From JAGQOZ01 sp041399205 (GTDB lineage: Bacteria; Planctomycetota; Planctomycetia; Pirellulales; Pirellulaceae), in NCBI GenBank assembly GCA_041399205.1, contig JAWKTK010000004.1:124001-188000 (forward strand): a stretch of 64,000 nucleotides of DNA, read 5' to 3'. This document shows, piece after piece, positions 1 to 8,385 of this stretch (position 1 is its first letter; the number at the start of each line of letters is the position of its first letter). The notes beneath the pieces were generated by a model, which made no database searches, had not been told where the DNA came from, and saw only the letters and a program-made list of their open reading frames with translations. The translations under genes were made by a program, and so were the position numbers.

Positions 1-1
1 C

Positions 2-395
2 GCATCTGGCGGTCCGGTTCTTTCCGCTGGGGAAATCGGATTTGACGATGAACTGACGGTCACGGAAATCTCAAACCAATCAACTGGCTTCTGTCCCGAA
101 CCGGAATCTTGGGTGACCGTTGCCTATGGACTGGATCGAATCGGTATCTCACATCCCGAACGTTTCACAACGGAAGTCGTGTTTCGCCGCCGCTCCTGGT
201 TGCGGCGTGAACGAAATATCGTGAAAGACGATTGGTACTACTGTACAATGTGCAACGCGGGAGCTTCCGCAAGATTGGAACTTCTCTCGCAACGCAAATG
301 TGGGGCAACCAAGCGATGGACCGGAATCGCCAATCGGCCGTTTTCCCAATGATGTCGCCTGCGGCGACCGCGGTCGCAATCGCTATCGCACTTAA
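2..395 (+). pseudogene. C-terminal remnant of a zinc-ribbon protein (frameshifted, 5' end outside window)
   Basis: An open frame runs in from the left edge. It reads as ordinary protein up to about 190 (a segment ending HPERFTTEVVFRR). The zinc-ribbon part is then split over frames: a CxMC pair (CTMCNA) lies in the first frame, and the expected ending ELPQDWNFSR appears one frame over after an extra G near 263, running to a stop at 393-395. An earlier CxxC half appears disrupted near 190-210, where TGCGGC sits in the wrong frame. I do not recognise the function. The next decayed gene starts one base after the stop, suggesting a former operon. The splitting could be decay or sequence error. 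Confidence 0.5.
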
Positions 396-1080
396 ATGAG
401 ACTCGCCGTCATCGCAGAATACGACTCGGAGTTTGAACCGCATGTCCAAACGGACGCGGCGATTGGCTCATTCCGCGTCCGCACTGAAGATTGACGTCCA
501 ATCCGAATGGCTGCTCACTGCTGACGACCGGGTCAAATGGATTTATTTCCCTGTTCCATGCACTGTGGTTTATGCCCGGCAGCCCGTATCTCAACCTGAA
601 CCGCACGCTTGATGCCATCTTTAAGTTATGCTCGCGAACATGGAGTTCCGACACTGGGTACGTGGTGGCTTTCAACACATGGTGATTGAGTTCGCCTGAA
701 ATGTCGCTGGCATCGATGATGCTCAGCATGCCGAATACGATCCGTACGCATCTCGCTTAATCGTATCGCGTTTGGCCTGTTCCCTCGTCGGCCGTGAAAT
801 GACAATTTCCCCTGAAACCTGAATCTGTCGCAGCCAGACCTGGTGTGAACTCAGTTTCTGAACGTTACTATTGCAACTTCGGCGTGAATCCCGTTTGTCG
901 TTCAGCTTGAGGCCGCTGGTTTCGCCGTTGCTGGCTCCGATGGCGATGGCGAGGTGCCGTGTGATGGAATTGCCGCTCCATCCGTTTTCGTTGGTACACT
1001 TTCATGTTTCCGCAGGCGAGATCACGTCAGATCAGCCTCATCCGTTGATCAATGCTTTCCTCAATGCAGCGAAGCGATAA
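396..1080 (+). pseudogene. Decayed CTP-synthase C-terminal-region-related amidotransferase-like gene
   Basis: Translating all three plus frames and joining the pieces gives a class-I glutamine amidotransferase-like protein of the family named 'CTP synthase C-terminal region-related (seleno)protein'. Pieces in order: MRLAVIAEYDSEFEPH (396), SALKIDVQSEWLL (about 475), ALWFMPGSPYLNLNRTLDAI (about 560), GGFQHMVIEFA (664), NVAGIDDAQHAEYDP, ACSLVGREMT, ERYYCNFGVNP and HPLINAFLNAAKR ending at 1080. At least four frame changes and an in-frame TGA (694-696, probably for Arg) interrupt it. At the nucleophile elbow, where GT-C/U-GGFQ is expected, only a single T (663) remains between GGT-ACG and GGT-GGC, so the catalytic Cys or Sec codon is lost. 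The piece order is clear; the family name is recalled, not searched. Confidence 0.6.
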
Positions 1081-1244
1081 CCATCCGATCGGGATAGGAG
1101 CCTGGTTGCCCGGGCCCGCGGTCATCCTGCTGCCATGACCACGTTCACCTGGGGCCAACCACTTGAACGGCGAATCCCCATCAAATTCATTTAGCTTTTC
1201 AGGTGGCATATCTTTGATTAGCGGAGTATTCATTCAGGTCCTGT

Positions 1245-1739
1245 CGCGAACAAGAAGAGCAGTGGCTTGTAGTGACATTGGTTTGAACACCTAAGCTTTC
1301 TGACGTGTTCAACCTCTACTTCTATCGCCGACTTGTATCCGTGCTTGCCCAAACTGGGACCGTAGCGTTGGTTGATGAGGCAGACCACGACGTCAGAATC
1401 TTCGAGATTTTAAGGCATGTTTGAATCGAATCTGGTTGCGTGTTCTTGATAGAAAGCCGCTCTTGATCGTCAGATAGTCGAACGATGAATCCTTTCGATT
1501 TCCAGAAAGTCGGCGAGTTCGGAACGGGCATCAATCAGGTCGCAGCAGGTCGAGCTTATAGAAGCACAGTTCGAGCGGCACCGATGGATCGCTTGTCGAC
1601 CGCTTCGATTCCTTTCATTGTCACTGTCACATCGCAAATCGAATCCTGGCCGAATGAAGGGTTTTTCACGATCGCCCGATTCAACAGTCTCGATCGTACC
1701 CTCCTTAATTGCAAAATCCAGCAGGAACTCAAATTCCAT
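1245..1739 (-). pseudogene. Decayed DUF4062-like (TIR-like fold) protein
   Basis: On the minus strand a DUF4062-type N-terminal domain can be rebuilt from frames that change repeatedly: SISSTCCDLIDARSELADFL (near 1585-1515), then GFIVRLSDDQE, then IQTCLK, then EDSDVVVCLINQRYGPSLGK (near 1410-1345), then a PLLFFVRDR-like strand near 1240. This matches the family pattern of SST-x-DL-x(3)-R-xE, a sD-hhhh-l-RYG segment and a following strand ending in hhF. DUF4062 domains often sit at the front of NTPase or conflict-system effectors. Here no effector domain is visible; a 68-codon open frame (1027-1233) follows with no recognisable fold. At least three frameshifts. Confidence 0.45.
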
Positions 1740-1784
1740 CTTGTTTTGACATGCACCAAGGCTGGAATGTGTTTCGATTAACCT

Positions 1785-2155
1785 CTACTTTAGCTTGAGC
1801 CATTTCGACTGATTTATTAGATTAAAAAGTAGCAAGAACAGCTTATCGGCTGGATTAGAAACTCTCCGTTGGAATCGCTGCAACGCTTCTTCGTCCGTTA
1901 GATCGATCGATGTAAAACGCGGTCGATTGTCTTTGAAGCCGGTAAGAATTTCGCGTTTTGCGTATGCCGCAACGACATACCTTGAAACTTTGAATTTCCA
2001 ACTACAGGCTCCGTTCCACCGGACTTAAGAGCTTCGAGGTCCGGCTTGATTCCGCGAAAACGGCCGCAAACGGAACAGTCTACATCAAGCCAGAATGTGT
2101 CAGATTCACGAACCGTAGATGAATGGTTCAGGCAAACAGGGCACTGATCGATCAT
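1785..2155 (-). pseudogene. Small zinc-ribbon protein remnant, frameshifted
   Basis: The minus-strand frame starts MIDQCPVCLNHSSTV at 2155 and has a second cysteine pair, VDCSVCGRF, giving a CxxC-x(n)-CxxC zinc ribbon in the first 35 residues. The frame closes at 1898, but a shifted frame continues plausibly as TDEEALQRFQRRVSNPADKL to a stop at 1785-1787. It lies upstream of, and in the same direction as, the DUF4062-like remnant, so the two may have formed one locus. Proteins starting with such a ribbon are often N-terminal parts of larger sensors or effectors; none is visible here. Confidence 0.4.
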
Positions 2156-2397
2156 GGGTTCCCTTTCATTGGAATTGTCGACTTCAGGATTCTAGCCTCC
2201 GGCAAAACTTGGAAGCAACGCCGAAATTCTCTCCGTTGAACAACCGAAGCGTCTCATCGGATTGAACCAGCTTGCTTGTGAGGTGATAATCCCGGAAGCG
2301 GCTAGACCGGCCAGTCGAACCGCGTCGCTTTCCAAGTGCCGACGCTTGCCGCTTTTATCACCCGTTGCGCTTGGTGGAAGCACTTGGAATCTCTGTC

Positions 2398-3024
2398 ATG
2401 AGCACGGATGTTGAATCCCGCATTCGCGGCATGTTTGCCAAAGCAATCGCTGCCTTAGACGACAGCAACAATCTTTATTGTTCGGACAACAACGTTTGTG
2501 GCAGCAACCACCGCTTCATGGCGAGAAGGGTGTCATGGGCAGTTGAGCATCTTTGTGATGAACTTCGAACGACCAGTTATGGCAGCGAAGCGGAAATGAT
2601 TTGCAAGCTGCGCGACGAAGCAATTGAGCAGTTTTGCCATGCCAAGCGAGTTCGAAAGGCCGCGATCAAGCCGCTGCGTGACTATCTCGAGCAAATCCAA
2701 AATGCGTGCGACCCACCGGAATTAGCTGGATCGAATAATGCATCGTGCGGACTTATGCGCAATCTGGTGGCCATATATTCGGCTTTGACCACGGCACGGC
2801 AACGGTACATAACGGCCGCGGAGTTTCGGCACACGGCTTTTTACGATGAAAGTCACCAAGTAGCCGCTTATTACGATGGAATGCTTCACGTTTTCGATGA
2901 TTTGCAAGAGATGGCATTGCGAATCGAAAAACTTGCTGAAACACGCCAGGGAAATGAGTGGCGGACGCTTCGCGAATCAAGTCGAAGCTTAAAGGAAGCC
3001 ACTTTAATGAAGCGGCTCTTGTGA
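2398..3024 (+). CDS. Hypothetical protein of the integrative element
   Basis: 208 codons from ATG 2398 (MSTDVESRIRGMFAKAIAAL). A TTG 33 bases upstream is also in frame, but I prefer the ATG. The protein looks soluble and mainly helical, with scattered cysteines and no signal peptide or membrane segment. No family recognised. Its stop TGA (3022-3024) overlaps the ATG of the next gene (3024), so the two are probably translationally coupled. It sits at the left end of the tRNA-Ser-associated element, next to decayed genes on its left, and is likely element cargo. Confidence 0.55.
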   Translation: MSTDVESRIRGMFAKAIAALDDSNNLYCSDNNVCGSNHRFMARRVSWAVEHLCDELRTTSYGSEAEMICKLRDEAIEQFCHAKRVRKAAIKPLRDYLEQIQNACDPPELAGSNNASCGLMRNLVAIYSALTTARQRYITAAEFRHTAFYDESHQVAAYYDGMLHVFDDLQEMALRIEKLAETRQGNEWRTLRESSRSLKEATLMKRLL

Positions 3025-3305
3025 TGATGCGAGTGCGCGACGTTTACGAAGTTCTCGCCGGCCCCACTCAAGGAGTAACGGATTACAAGAATCGAGAAGA
3101 ATTGCTGAAACTGCGATCGGCGGCAGAAGCTAAACATGGAGACAAATATCCGTATGACAAATTCTGGGGCAACGTCCCGCAAGAGCTTAAAGATTTGTTG
3201 CAGTGCGATATCAAAAATCTAGTGGATAAGCATTCGGAAGTCGAACCCAAAGCGGTAAGACGTCTTATCAAGGCGGAACGTGAACGGCAAAACGGTCAGA
3301 CTTGA
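3024..3305 (+). CDS. Small hypothetical protein, coupled to upstream gene
   Basis: 93 codons from ATG 3024 (MMRVRDVYEVLAGPTQG), overlapping the upstream stop by one base in a TGATG arrangement. A longer in-frame start upstream (GTG 2958) would overlap the preceding gene by 67 bases and is less likely. The product is charged and helical, ending ERERQNGQT, with no recognised domain. About 175 bases without a gene follow before the HTH genes. The coupling suggests that it acts with the 208-residue product. Confidence 0.55.
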   Translation: MMRVRDVYEVLAGPTQGVTDYKNREELLKLRSAAEAKHGDKYPYDKFWGNVPQELKDLLQCDIKNLVDKHSEVEPKAVRRLIKAERERQNGQT

Positions 3306-3480
3306 ATTCTGACCGTTATTTTTTTCCATCTATTTCCATCGGGAACCATCGGAGTTTCGGTACCACGAAACGAGCAGATTTGAATCCACCGTTTTTCTGA
3401 TTGTTGGTGATTGCAGCCATCGCCACTACCTTCCTATTCATCGTTTCGATTTTCCCACGATGCCCCAGGAGGTATGACGA

Positions 3481-3699
3481 ATGTCTACCACATCTATCAG
3501 ACGCACCGCTCCAGTACGCCCAATCGACGACGAAATTCTCACCGTTTGCGATGCGGCCAAATTTCTGAAACTAGACAAAAAAACTGTCCGAAAGTTAACG
3601 TTAGCCAAGGCCGGCGAACTGCCGTGCTTTCGGGCTGGCGCCCAGTTTCGCTTCAGCAGGTCGGCCCTACTGGACCTTGGGAGAGGCGGTGCGGAATGA
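3481..3699 (+). CDS. Excisionase-type helix-turn-helix protein
   Basis: 72 residues preceded by a strong ribosome site (AGGAGGT about 8 bases upstream of ATG 3481). The core ILTVCDAAKFLKLDKKTVRK followed by LPCFRAGAQFRFSRSALLDL is the usual shape of MerR-like HTH_17 / excisionase-family proteins: a helix-turn-helix, then a small wing and a final helix. In integrative elements such proteins act as recombination directionality factors or small regulators. The stop overlaps the start of the next HTH gene (ATGA at 3696-3699), so the two form a unit. Confidence 0.7.
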   Translation: MSTTSIRRTAPVRPIDDEILTVCDAAKFLKLDKKTVRKLTLAKAGELPCFRAGAQFRFSRSALLDLGRGGAE

Positions 3700-3890
3700 C
3701 TGAACGCACGTACCTCACCTATCGCGCCGCCGCCAGAAAAACTGGAACGAGCGAACGCCTAATCTGGCAACTAGTCCGCGACGGAGTTCTGCCGCACGTC
3801 CGTTTCGGCCGTTGCGTCCGAATTCCTTCCGACAAACTTGACGCATGGGCAGACGCCCAGATGGAAGGAGCGTCCAGCGATGAAAAATAA
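3696..3890 (+). CDS. Second small helix-turn-helix (excisionase-family) protein
   Basis: 64 residues from ATG 3696 (MTERTYLTYRAAARKTGTSE), overlapping the previous stop by four bases. RLIWQLVRDGVLPHVRFGR and IPSDKLDAWADAQ match the HTH_17/excisionase layout, with the typical 'V-R-F-G-R-x-V-R-I-P' wing. A second candidate recombination directionality factor or repressor beside the first; tandem pairs may divide the two roles. The end overlaps the next gene, which starts at 3880. Confidence 0.68.
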   Translation: MTERTYLTYRAAARKTGTSERLIWQLVRDGVLPHVRFGRCVRIPSDKLDAWADAQMEGASSDEK

Positions 3891-4281
3891 CGATCGTATC
3901 GCACGGGAGCTGGGCGCGTCCAAACGAGACGCGGGAATCGCTTTGGCGGCAATCAACAAGCAACAAGGGATTCTACGACAGCAAATCGAGGTTCTGGAGG
4001 CCGCCATCAAGTCGCCTGACGGAACCGCGACCATTGACGATTGCACGCAGGATTTTCTGGCCGAATTCTCTGACGGCGGCCGATGGCGTGGTGCAGTGGT
4101 CCGTGGTTTGGCGCTGGCCAACATCATCGAGTCGACCGGCCGCGTCGAGAAATCAAGGCGAGCAAGCCGACATCGGGCCATTATCCGCGAATGGCGGCTG
4201 GTAGATCGACAATCCGCGGCTGCCCTTCTGAGTCGGTTGCGGCTACAGCTAGACGCAATGGAGGTCCACAATGTTGACTGA
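3880..4281 (+). CDS. Hypothetical protein of the integrative element
   Basis: 133 codons from ATG 3880 (MKNNDRIARELGASKRDAG), overlapping the upstream HTH gene by 11 bases and the next gene by 11 bases. The N-terminal half is helical, the middle acidic (FLAEFSDGGRWRGAVVRGLA), and the C-terminal half basic. No family recognised. Overlapping starts and stops through 3481-4650 show one transcription unit of short element genes. Confidence 0.55.
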   Translation: MKNNDRIARELGASKRDAGIALAAINKQQGILRQQIEVLEAAIKSPDGTATIDDCTQDFLAEFSDGGRWRGAVVRGLALANIIESTGRVEKSRRASRHRAIIREWRLVDRQSAAALLSRLRLQLDAMEVHNVD

Positions 4282-4648
4282 TTTTGCAGATTACCTGGCT
4301 GATCGATTTGGGCCGGACGAAGCCGAGCACATCGTGTTGAGCCACAAGGTATTCCTAGAAGCGTACCGTGATTTTGCCGATAACCTGGTTCACGAATCTG
4401 AGTTATTCGTCGCGATTCGCAGTGGTGCCGCTTTTGTAGTTGTCCCCAAAGGAATGTGGGCTGTCTTGCGAATCGAGAATGGTTTTGTAGTTCAGCAAGA
4501 CGTAATGTCGCGGCGAATGGTAGTTGCTCGTTTTGCTGACAAGCTCGCCAGATCGCAGTCGGAGCTCGTTGGGACGAGTCGTCGCGGCGGTCTAGTCCTT
4601 ATCCGTCAGCACGGCGTCAACGTGCTCGAACGGGCAGGAGGGCGGTGA
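4271..4648 (+). CDS. Hypothetical protein of the integrative element
   Basis: 125 codons from ATG 4271 (MLTDFADYLADRFGPDEAEH). Soluble and mixed alpha/beta, with a central hydrophobic strand region (AAFVVVPKGMWAVLRIENGF). Not recognised. The TGA stop (4646-4648) overlaps ATG 4648 of the replication-type protein, implying coupling. Two genes in this run differ in codon choice from the housekeeping genes only subtly, so transfer is inferred from context. Confidence 0.52.
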   Translation: MLTDFADYLADRFGPDEAEHIVLSHKVFLEAYRDFADNLVHESELFVAIRSGAAFVVVPKGMWAVLRIENGFVVQQDVMSRRMVVARFADKLARSQSELVGTSRRGGLVLIRQHGVNVLERAGGR

Positions 4649-5058
4649 TGGCCAAACGTTTTACTGAATCCACAAAGTGGCGAGATAGCTGGTTTATGGC
4701 ACTTCCGCCAGAATTCAAGCTCGCTTGGCTATACGTCTGCGATGAATGCGACCATGCCGGCATTTTAGAGTTGAACGAACGGCTGGCCAATTTACAGATC
4801 GGAATCGAAATCGATTGGCAAGCGTTCCTCGCCCAGTGTGGCCGGCGTGTTGAATATATCAAGGAAAGCAAGTATTGGGTCCGTACGTTCTGCGAATTCC
4901 AGCATGGCAAGCTCAATCCAGGCAACCGAGTCCACAAGAGTGTAATTCGTCGCCTCGAATCGTTGAAACTAGTCAGCGTGGAACGTCAATGTGATAAGGA
5001 CCTTGCTAGGTCTGTCCCGAAAGTGCTTGATGGTTTGGAATCGCGGTCGGGTTCTTGA
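4648..5058 (+). pseudogene. Replication/primosomal-type element protein, truncated by the IS
   Basis: The frame starts MAKRFTESTKWRDSWFMALP at 4648; GTG 4645 is in frame but ATG fits the overlap with the upstream stop. The 'KRF-x-TxKWxDxWFxxLxPexKLaWlYlcDxCDhAGil' pattern is the N-terminal domain of phage and element replication-type proteins. Host-derived sequence ends at about 5010 (CDKDLA). The last 16 codons read into the IS left end, so the normal C-terminal half, where replication partners usually bind, is missing. Confidence 0.6.
5011..5022 (+). repeat. IS terminal inverted repeat (left)
   Basis: TCTGTCCCGAAA, the exact reverse complement of 6789-6800. Similarity fades beyond 12 bases. 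Confidence 0.75.
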
Positions 5059-5199
5059 TTTGAGTTGCCGAAGATTGGGGTGATCACTGGCCGAGGTGAG
5101 CGATTGGGCCGGAAATCGGGGGCGGTTCGGTCGAATTCGCGTTGTTGGCGCGTACCTTCAGCCGGGGCAAGCTGGCTGAGATGGGCTTGAAGAGCCCGG

Positions 5200-6659
5200 T
5201 TAAGCGGCCTTGCGGCGAGAGTGTCCAGCGGCCGCTTCTTTTTCTTCGCGAGCGATCAGCATGCGGCCGAGCGTGTGCAGGTTGCGACCGAGGATGGCCA
5301 GTTGCAGGTAACGTTCGCAGCCGATCTCCGAACGGTCGCGACAACGCTTCAGTGCATTGCCACTTTGCAACGCGCCGATGGCCGATTCGATGCCCGGGTG
5401 ATTCTTCTGGGCGGCCAGAAACTCTTCATCGGCTTCGGACTGCTGAACGACCGATTGCTTCGCGCCGGGCTTCGGCAGACACAACGTTTCGACGAGTTCG
5501 GAAAGCTGCGTCTGGTTCTCCGGTGAATGAAAGCCGCGATCGAACGACAGACGTTTGACACCGTTATTGAAGTCCTCCTGCAGCGACTTTGTTTCGCCAA
5601 CCGCCACGTCTTTGTCCCCTTCGTCGCGATTCATCAGAACGCCCCGAACGATGAAACCCGCAGCGTCTTCAAACACCAGAACCTGACGGCCAAACTGAAT
5701 CGGCTCGCCCGCCTTGCCTCGCTTGTACAACTGCGTATGCGGTTCGAAAATGCTGAAGAGCTTGTCCTCGTTGGGAACACTTTCTCCGTTGATGACGCGT
5801 CGCCGCGCGGTGTCGGCAACACGTTCGGTGCGAACGATGAAGGCCTGCAAAGTGTTGGGGCCGAACAGGTCGAGCAGCGACGATGCCGGTTGGCCGATGG
5901 CGACGCACAGCTGGCGAGCTCGCTCCGTGATGAGCTGCGTTTTATCCAGCAATTCACGGTAAAATGGCTTCATTCGCGTCTGGTAGTTCGGGCCCTTTTT
6001 CGCGGCAATGCGATTGATCTTTCGGTCCAACTGCTTCGCTTTCTTCAGCAGGTGGCCATGCTGTCTCCAACCACTGACGCCGTGTTCGTCCGCCAGTGCG
6101 ACGCACATCAAAGTGATTTTGCGAAGGCCGTCGTACAGCAGAGAACTTTCGGTTGGGTAATGGATGTTGGTTTCCATTACGAACGAATCGGCGCGGACTT
6201 TTTCAATGGCATCGGGTTGAAGCTGATGCCCTTCTCCGACGATCAACTGGCTGATCTGCGCGATCGTTTCGGGCTTCAGTAAACAGACGTTGTTGCGAAT
6301 GGTTCGCCACTTGAATTCCGCCACATCGCAATCACCCAGCCCCATGATGCCGCGAGCTTGCGATGATTCTCAGCCAAGTCCTGCAACTGATCGTACGTCA
6401 GATCGCAGCCCAGCCGAACAGCGGCCAGCACGACCAAGTGCCAGTAATCCATCCCCGTGCGTCCGGTGTCGGTCCGCGAGTTGCCGTTGATGTCGGCGGC
6501 GACCAGAGCGAGAATTCGATTCGTCAGCTCGCGGTTGCGATACACCTGCTGCAACGCTCGCAGCACCGGAACGATCCGATCTCGCGACTCCAGATTTAAC
6601 TCCACCTGTTCAATTGGCACGCTGTCCAACCGCAACTGATTTGAGTATCCTTTTCGCAT
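5200..6659 (-). pseudogene. IS transposase (ISNCY-type DDE), one frameshift
   Basis: Starts MRKGYSNQLRLDSVPIEQVE at 6659, with a GGAG-like site upstream. The first frame holds the N-terminal helical region (ELTNRILALVAADINGNS, MDYWHLVVLAAVRLGCD) and fails after LAENHRKL near 6350. The second frame resumes with GIMGLGD and continues to 5200. It contains VRADSFVMETNIHYPT (first acidic strand), KRLSFDRGFHSPEN (DRGFHS motif) and a basic end. One missing base in CGCAAGCT-CGCGGC explains the break. About 486 residues if joined. A programmed frameshift is possible but no slippery heptamer is obvious. Confidence 0.68.
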
Positions 6660-6788
6660 CCTTCGCTCCTCGAAGATTTTGTGTGTCGATTCCGTTTTGT
6701 CTGTCTTTTCAACAAGCAATACGTTTCAAACGCCAATCTTCGCGGAGCTTTTTTGCGTAATCACACCATTTTTTGCAAGGGAAATCCG

Positions 6789-6800
6789 TTTCGGGACAGA
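6789..6800 (-). repeat. IS terminal inverted repeat (right)
   Basis: TTTCGGGACAGA, the exact reverse complement of 5011-5022. Integrase coding sequence begins immediately after it. Confidence 0.75.
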
Positions 6801-7405
<605 letters not shown>

Positions 7406-7421
7406 AGAAACCGAGGAAATT

Positions 7422-7610
7422 ATGGGTGGAATTAACGAACGACATAAAGAAATCAAGCGTCGTCGTCATCGCAAGAAAAAAGTCGCTCAGATCAAACGTC
7501 GAGCGGCCAAGGCGACGGCTTCCGAAAAAGAAGTTTTGGTGCGAAAACTTCGTGGATTGACGCCTGGCGCCGAAGAATTGATTCAATCGATGTCACTGAT
7601 CGAGCGATAG
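7422..7610 (+). CDS. Small basic conserved protein (DUF6800-like)
   Basis: 62 residues from ATG 7422, with GAGGAAAT just upstream. MGGINERHKEIKRRRHRKKK is followed by a lysine/alanine helix and a conserved-looking tail KLRGLTPGAEELI. This matches short, highly basic proteins I know from planctomycete genomes annotated as DUF6800. Charge suggests nucleic-acid or ribosome binding; the role is unknown. It starts 17 bases past the end of the read-through integrase frame and is chromosomal, not element, material. Confidence 0.7.
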   Translation: MGGINERHKEIKRRRHRKKKVAQIKRRAAKATASEKEVLVRKLRGLTPGAEELIQSMSLIER

Positions 7611-7922
7611 TGTCGACCGAACCGATACGGCAGACGGTCTGTGGCGGTTGAACGAAATCCCTTGGTTCGCGGTGCGAATCTTGCCGATTGCCACGTGGTA
7701 GTGCACAGGCAGTCCGTTGTCTTGTGCACTACGTTGCGTTTTGGTTGTTCGCGACGATGAGCCAGTGTTTTGTCTGCACATCTTCCTCGTAGGCGCAGTC
7801 CAATTGGCTGTCACGTTGCTGAAGGTACGCAACGTCTTATTGCTTGCGGCTGGCCTAGATAAGACTTTCGTGCTGGGGTAGACAACGAATGGTGTATTGC
7901 AAGCGAAACTCAGGCTATTGAC
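7611..7922. other. Intergenic stretch with a stem-loop
   Basis: 312 bases with no convincing gene. The only structure seen is a 10-bp perfect inverted repeat, GTAGTGCACA (7698-7707) and TGTGCACTAC (7723-7732), with a 15-base loop. No U-run follows, so it is not a classic intrinsic terminator on either strand. Confidence 0.5.
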
Positions 7923-8315
7923 ATGGTGGTTTGGCTCGTTCGAATAACCAATCTTGCTTGCGGAGTCGGATTTGTCTTGACGCTTGGATATCTCATTTGG
8001 AAAGCTCGGCGGCGCGACGAATACATCCAAACTAGTTTGCGAATGCGGAGCGAATTAATTCGGCAGTTGTGGGTCAAGCGTCAGGTGGACGCTGAACGAA
8101 ATCGGAAAGTGGTGGCCATGTCAGGGCCATTTGCTCTGGAGATACTGGGCGTGCCGGTGTACGCGTCGGAAGCCGAGGTAAAGCAGGCGTATCGAAGAAA
8201 GGTTGCCGAATGCCATCCAGATCATGGTGGTGATGCCGACGAATTTCAAGCTTTGCACCAGGCTTACAAGAAGGCCATGATCCATGTTCGTGCCAGAAAC
8301 GCAAGACGCAAGTAA
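7923..8315 (+). CDS. Membrane-anchored J-domain protein
   Basis: 130 residues from ATG 7923. One N-terminal membrane segment (residues about 3-26, GVGFVLTLGYLIW) is followed by a charged helix and a J domain at about residues 70-125, with the HPD tripeptide in the ECHPDHGGDADEF segment and a preceding KQAYRRK helix II. HPD stimulates Hsp70 ATPase, so it likely recruits DnaK at the inner face of the membrane. It resembles the DjlA/TIM14-like layout with a C-terminal J domain, though the J domain here is short and lies at the very end. No linked dnaK. Confidence 0.72.
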   Translation: MVVWLVRITNLACGVGFVLTLGYLIWKARRRDEYIQTSLRMRSELIRQLWVKRQVDAERNRKVVAMSGPFALEILGVPVYASEAEVKQAYRRKVAECHPDHGGDADEFQALHQAYKKAMIHVRARNARRK

Positions 8316-8385
8316 CCCGTTTCGGCCTAACACACAAGCCATCAAAGCCAAGACGCATTGAACCGAATTCGCACTACAGATTCAG

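Larger units (their letters stand above)
5011..6800. mobile_element. Insertion sequence, ISNCY-like, about 1.79 kb
   Basis: Bounded by 12-bp perfect inverted repeats, TCTGTCCCGAAA at 5011-5022 and TTTCGGGACAGA at 6789-6800. It encodes one DDE-type transposase on the minus strand. It separates the N-terminal part of a replication protein from the C-terminal part of an integrase, which cannot have been one gene, so DNA between them was lost. No direct repeat flanks the ends (left flank CTTGCTAGG, right flank CGCGAGCTA), consistent with IS-mediated deletion. ISNCY assignment is from transposase resemblance. Confidence 0.75.

Noticed and set aside
3306..3480. Riboswitch or regulatory RNA ahead of the HTH genes
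   Set aside because: The stretch is only AT-rich leader with a good ribosome site; no conserved structure recognised.
5142..6282. Plus-strand open frames of 138 and 251 codons inside the IS
   Set aside because: They are antisense to the transposase, whose DDE-family motifs are clear on the minus strand.
5200..6659. Programmed ribosomal frameshift in the transposase
   Set aside because: No slippery heptamer or obvious downstream structure at the break near 6350, and a simple one-base deletion explains it. Not excluded.
7773..8030. Minus-strand 145-codon frame over 7593-8030
   Set aside because: Antisense to the J-domain protein and without coding character or ribosome site.
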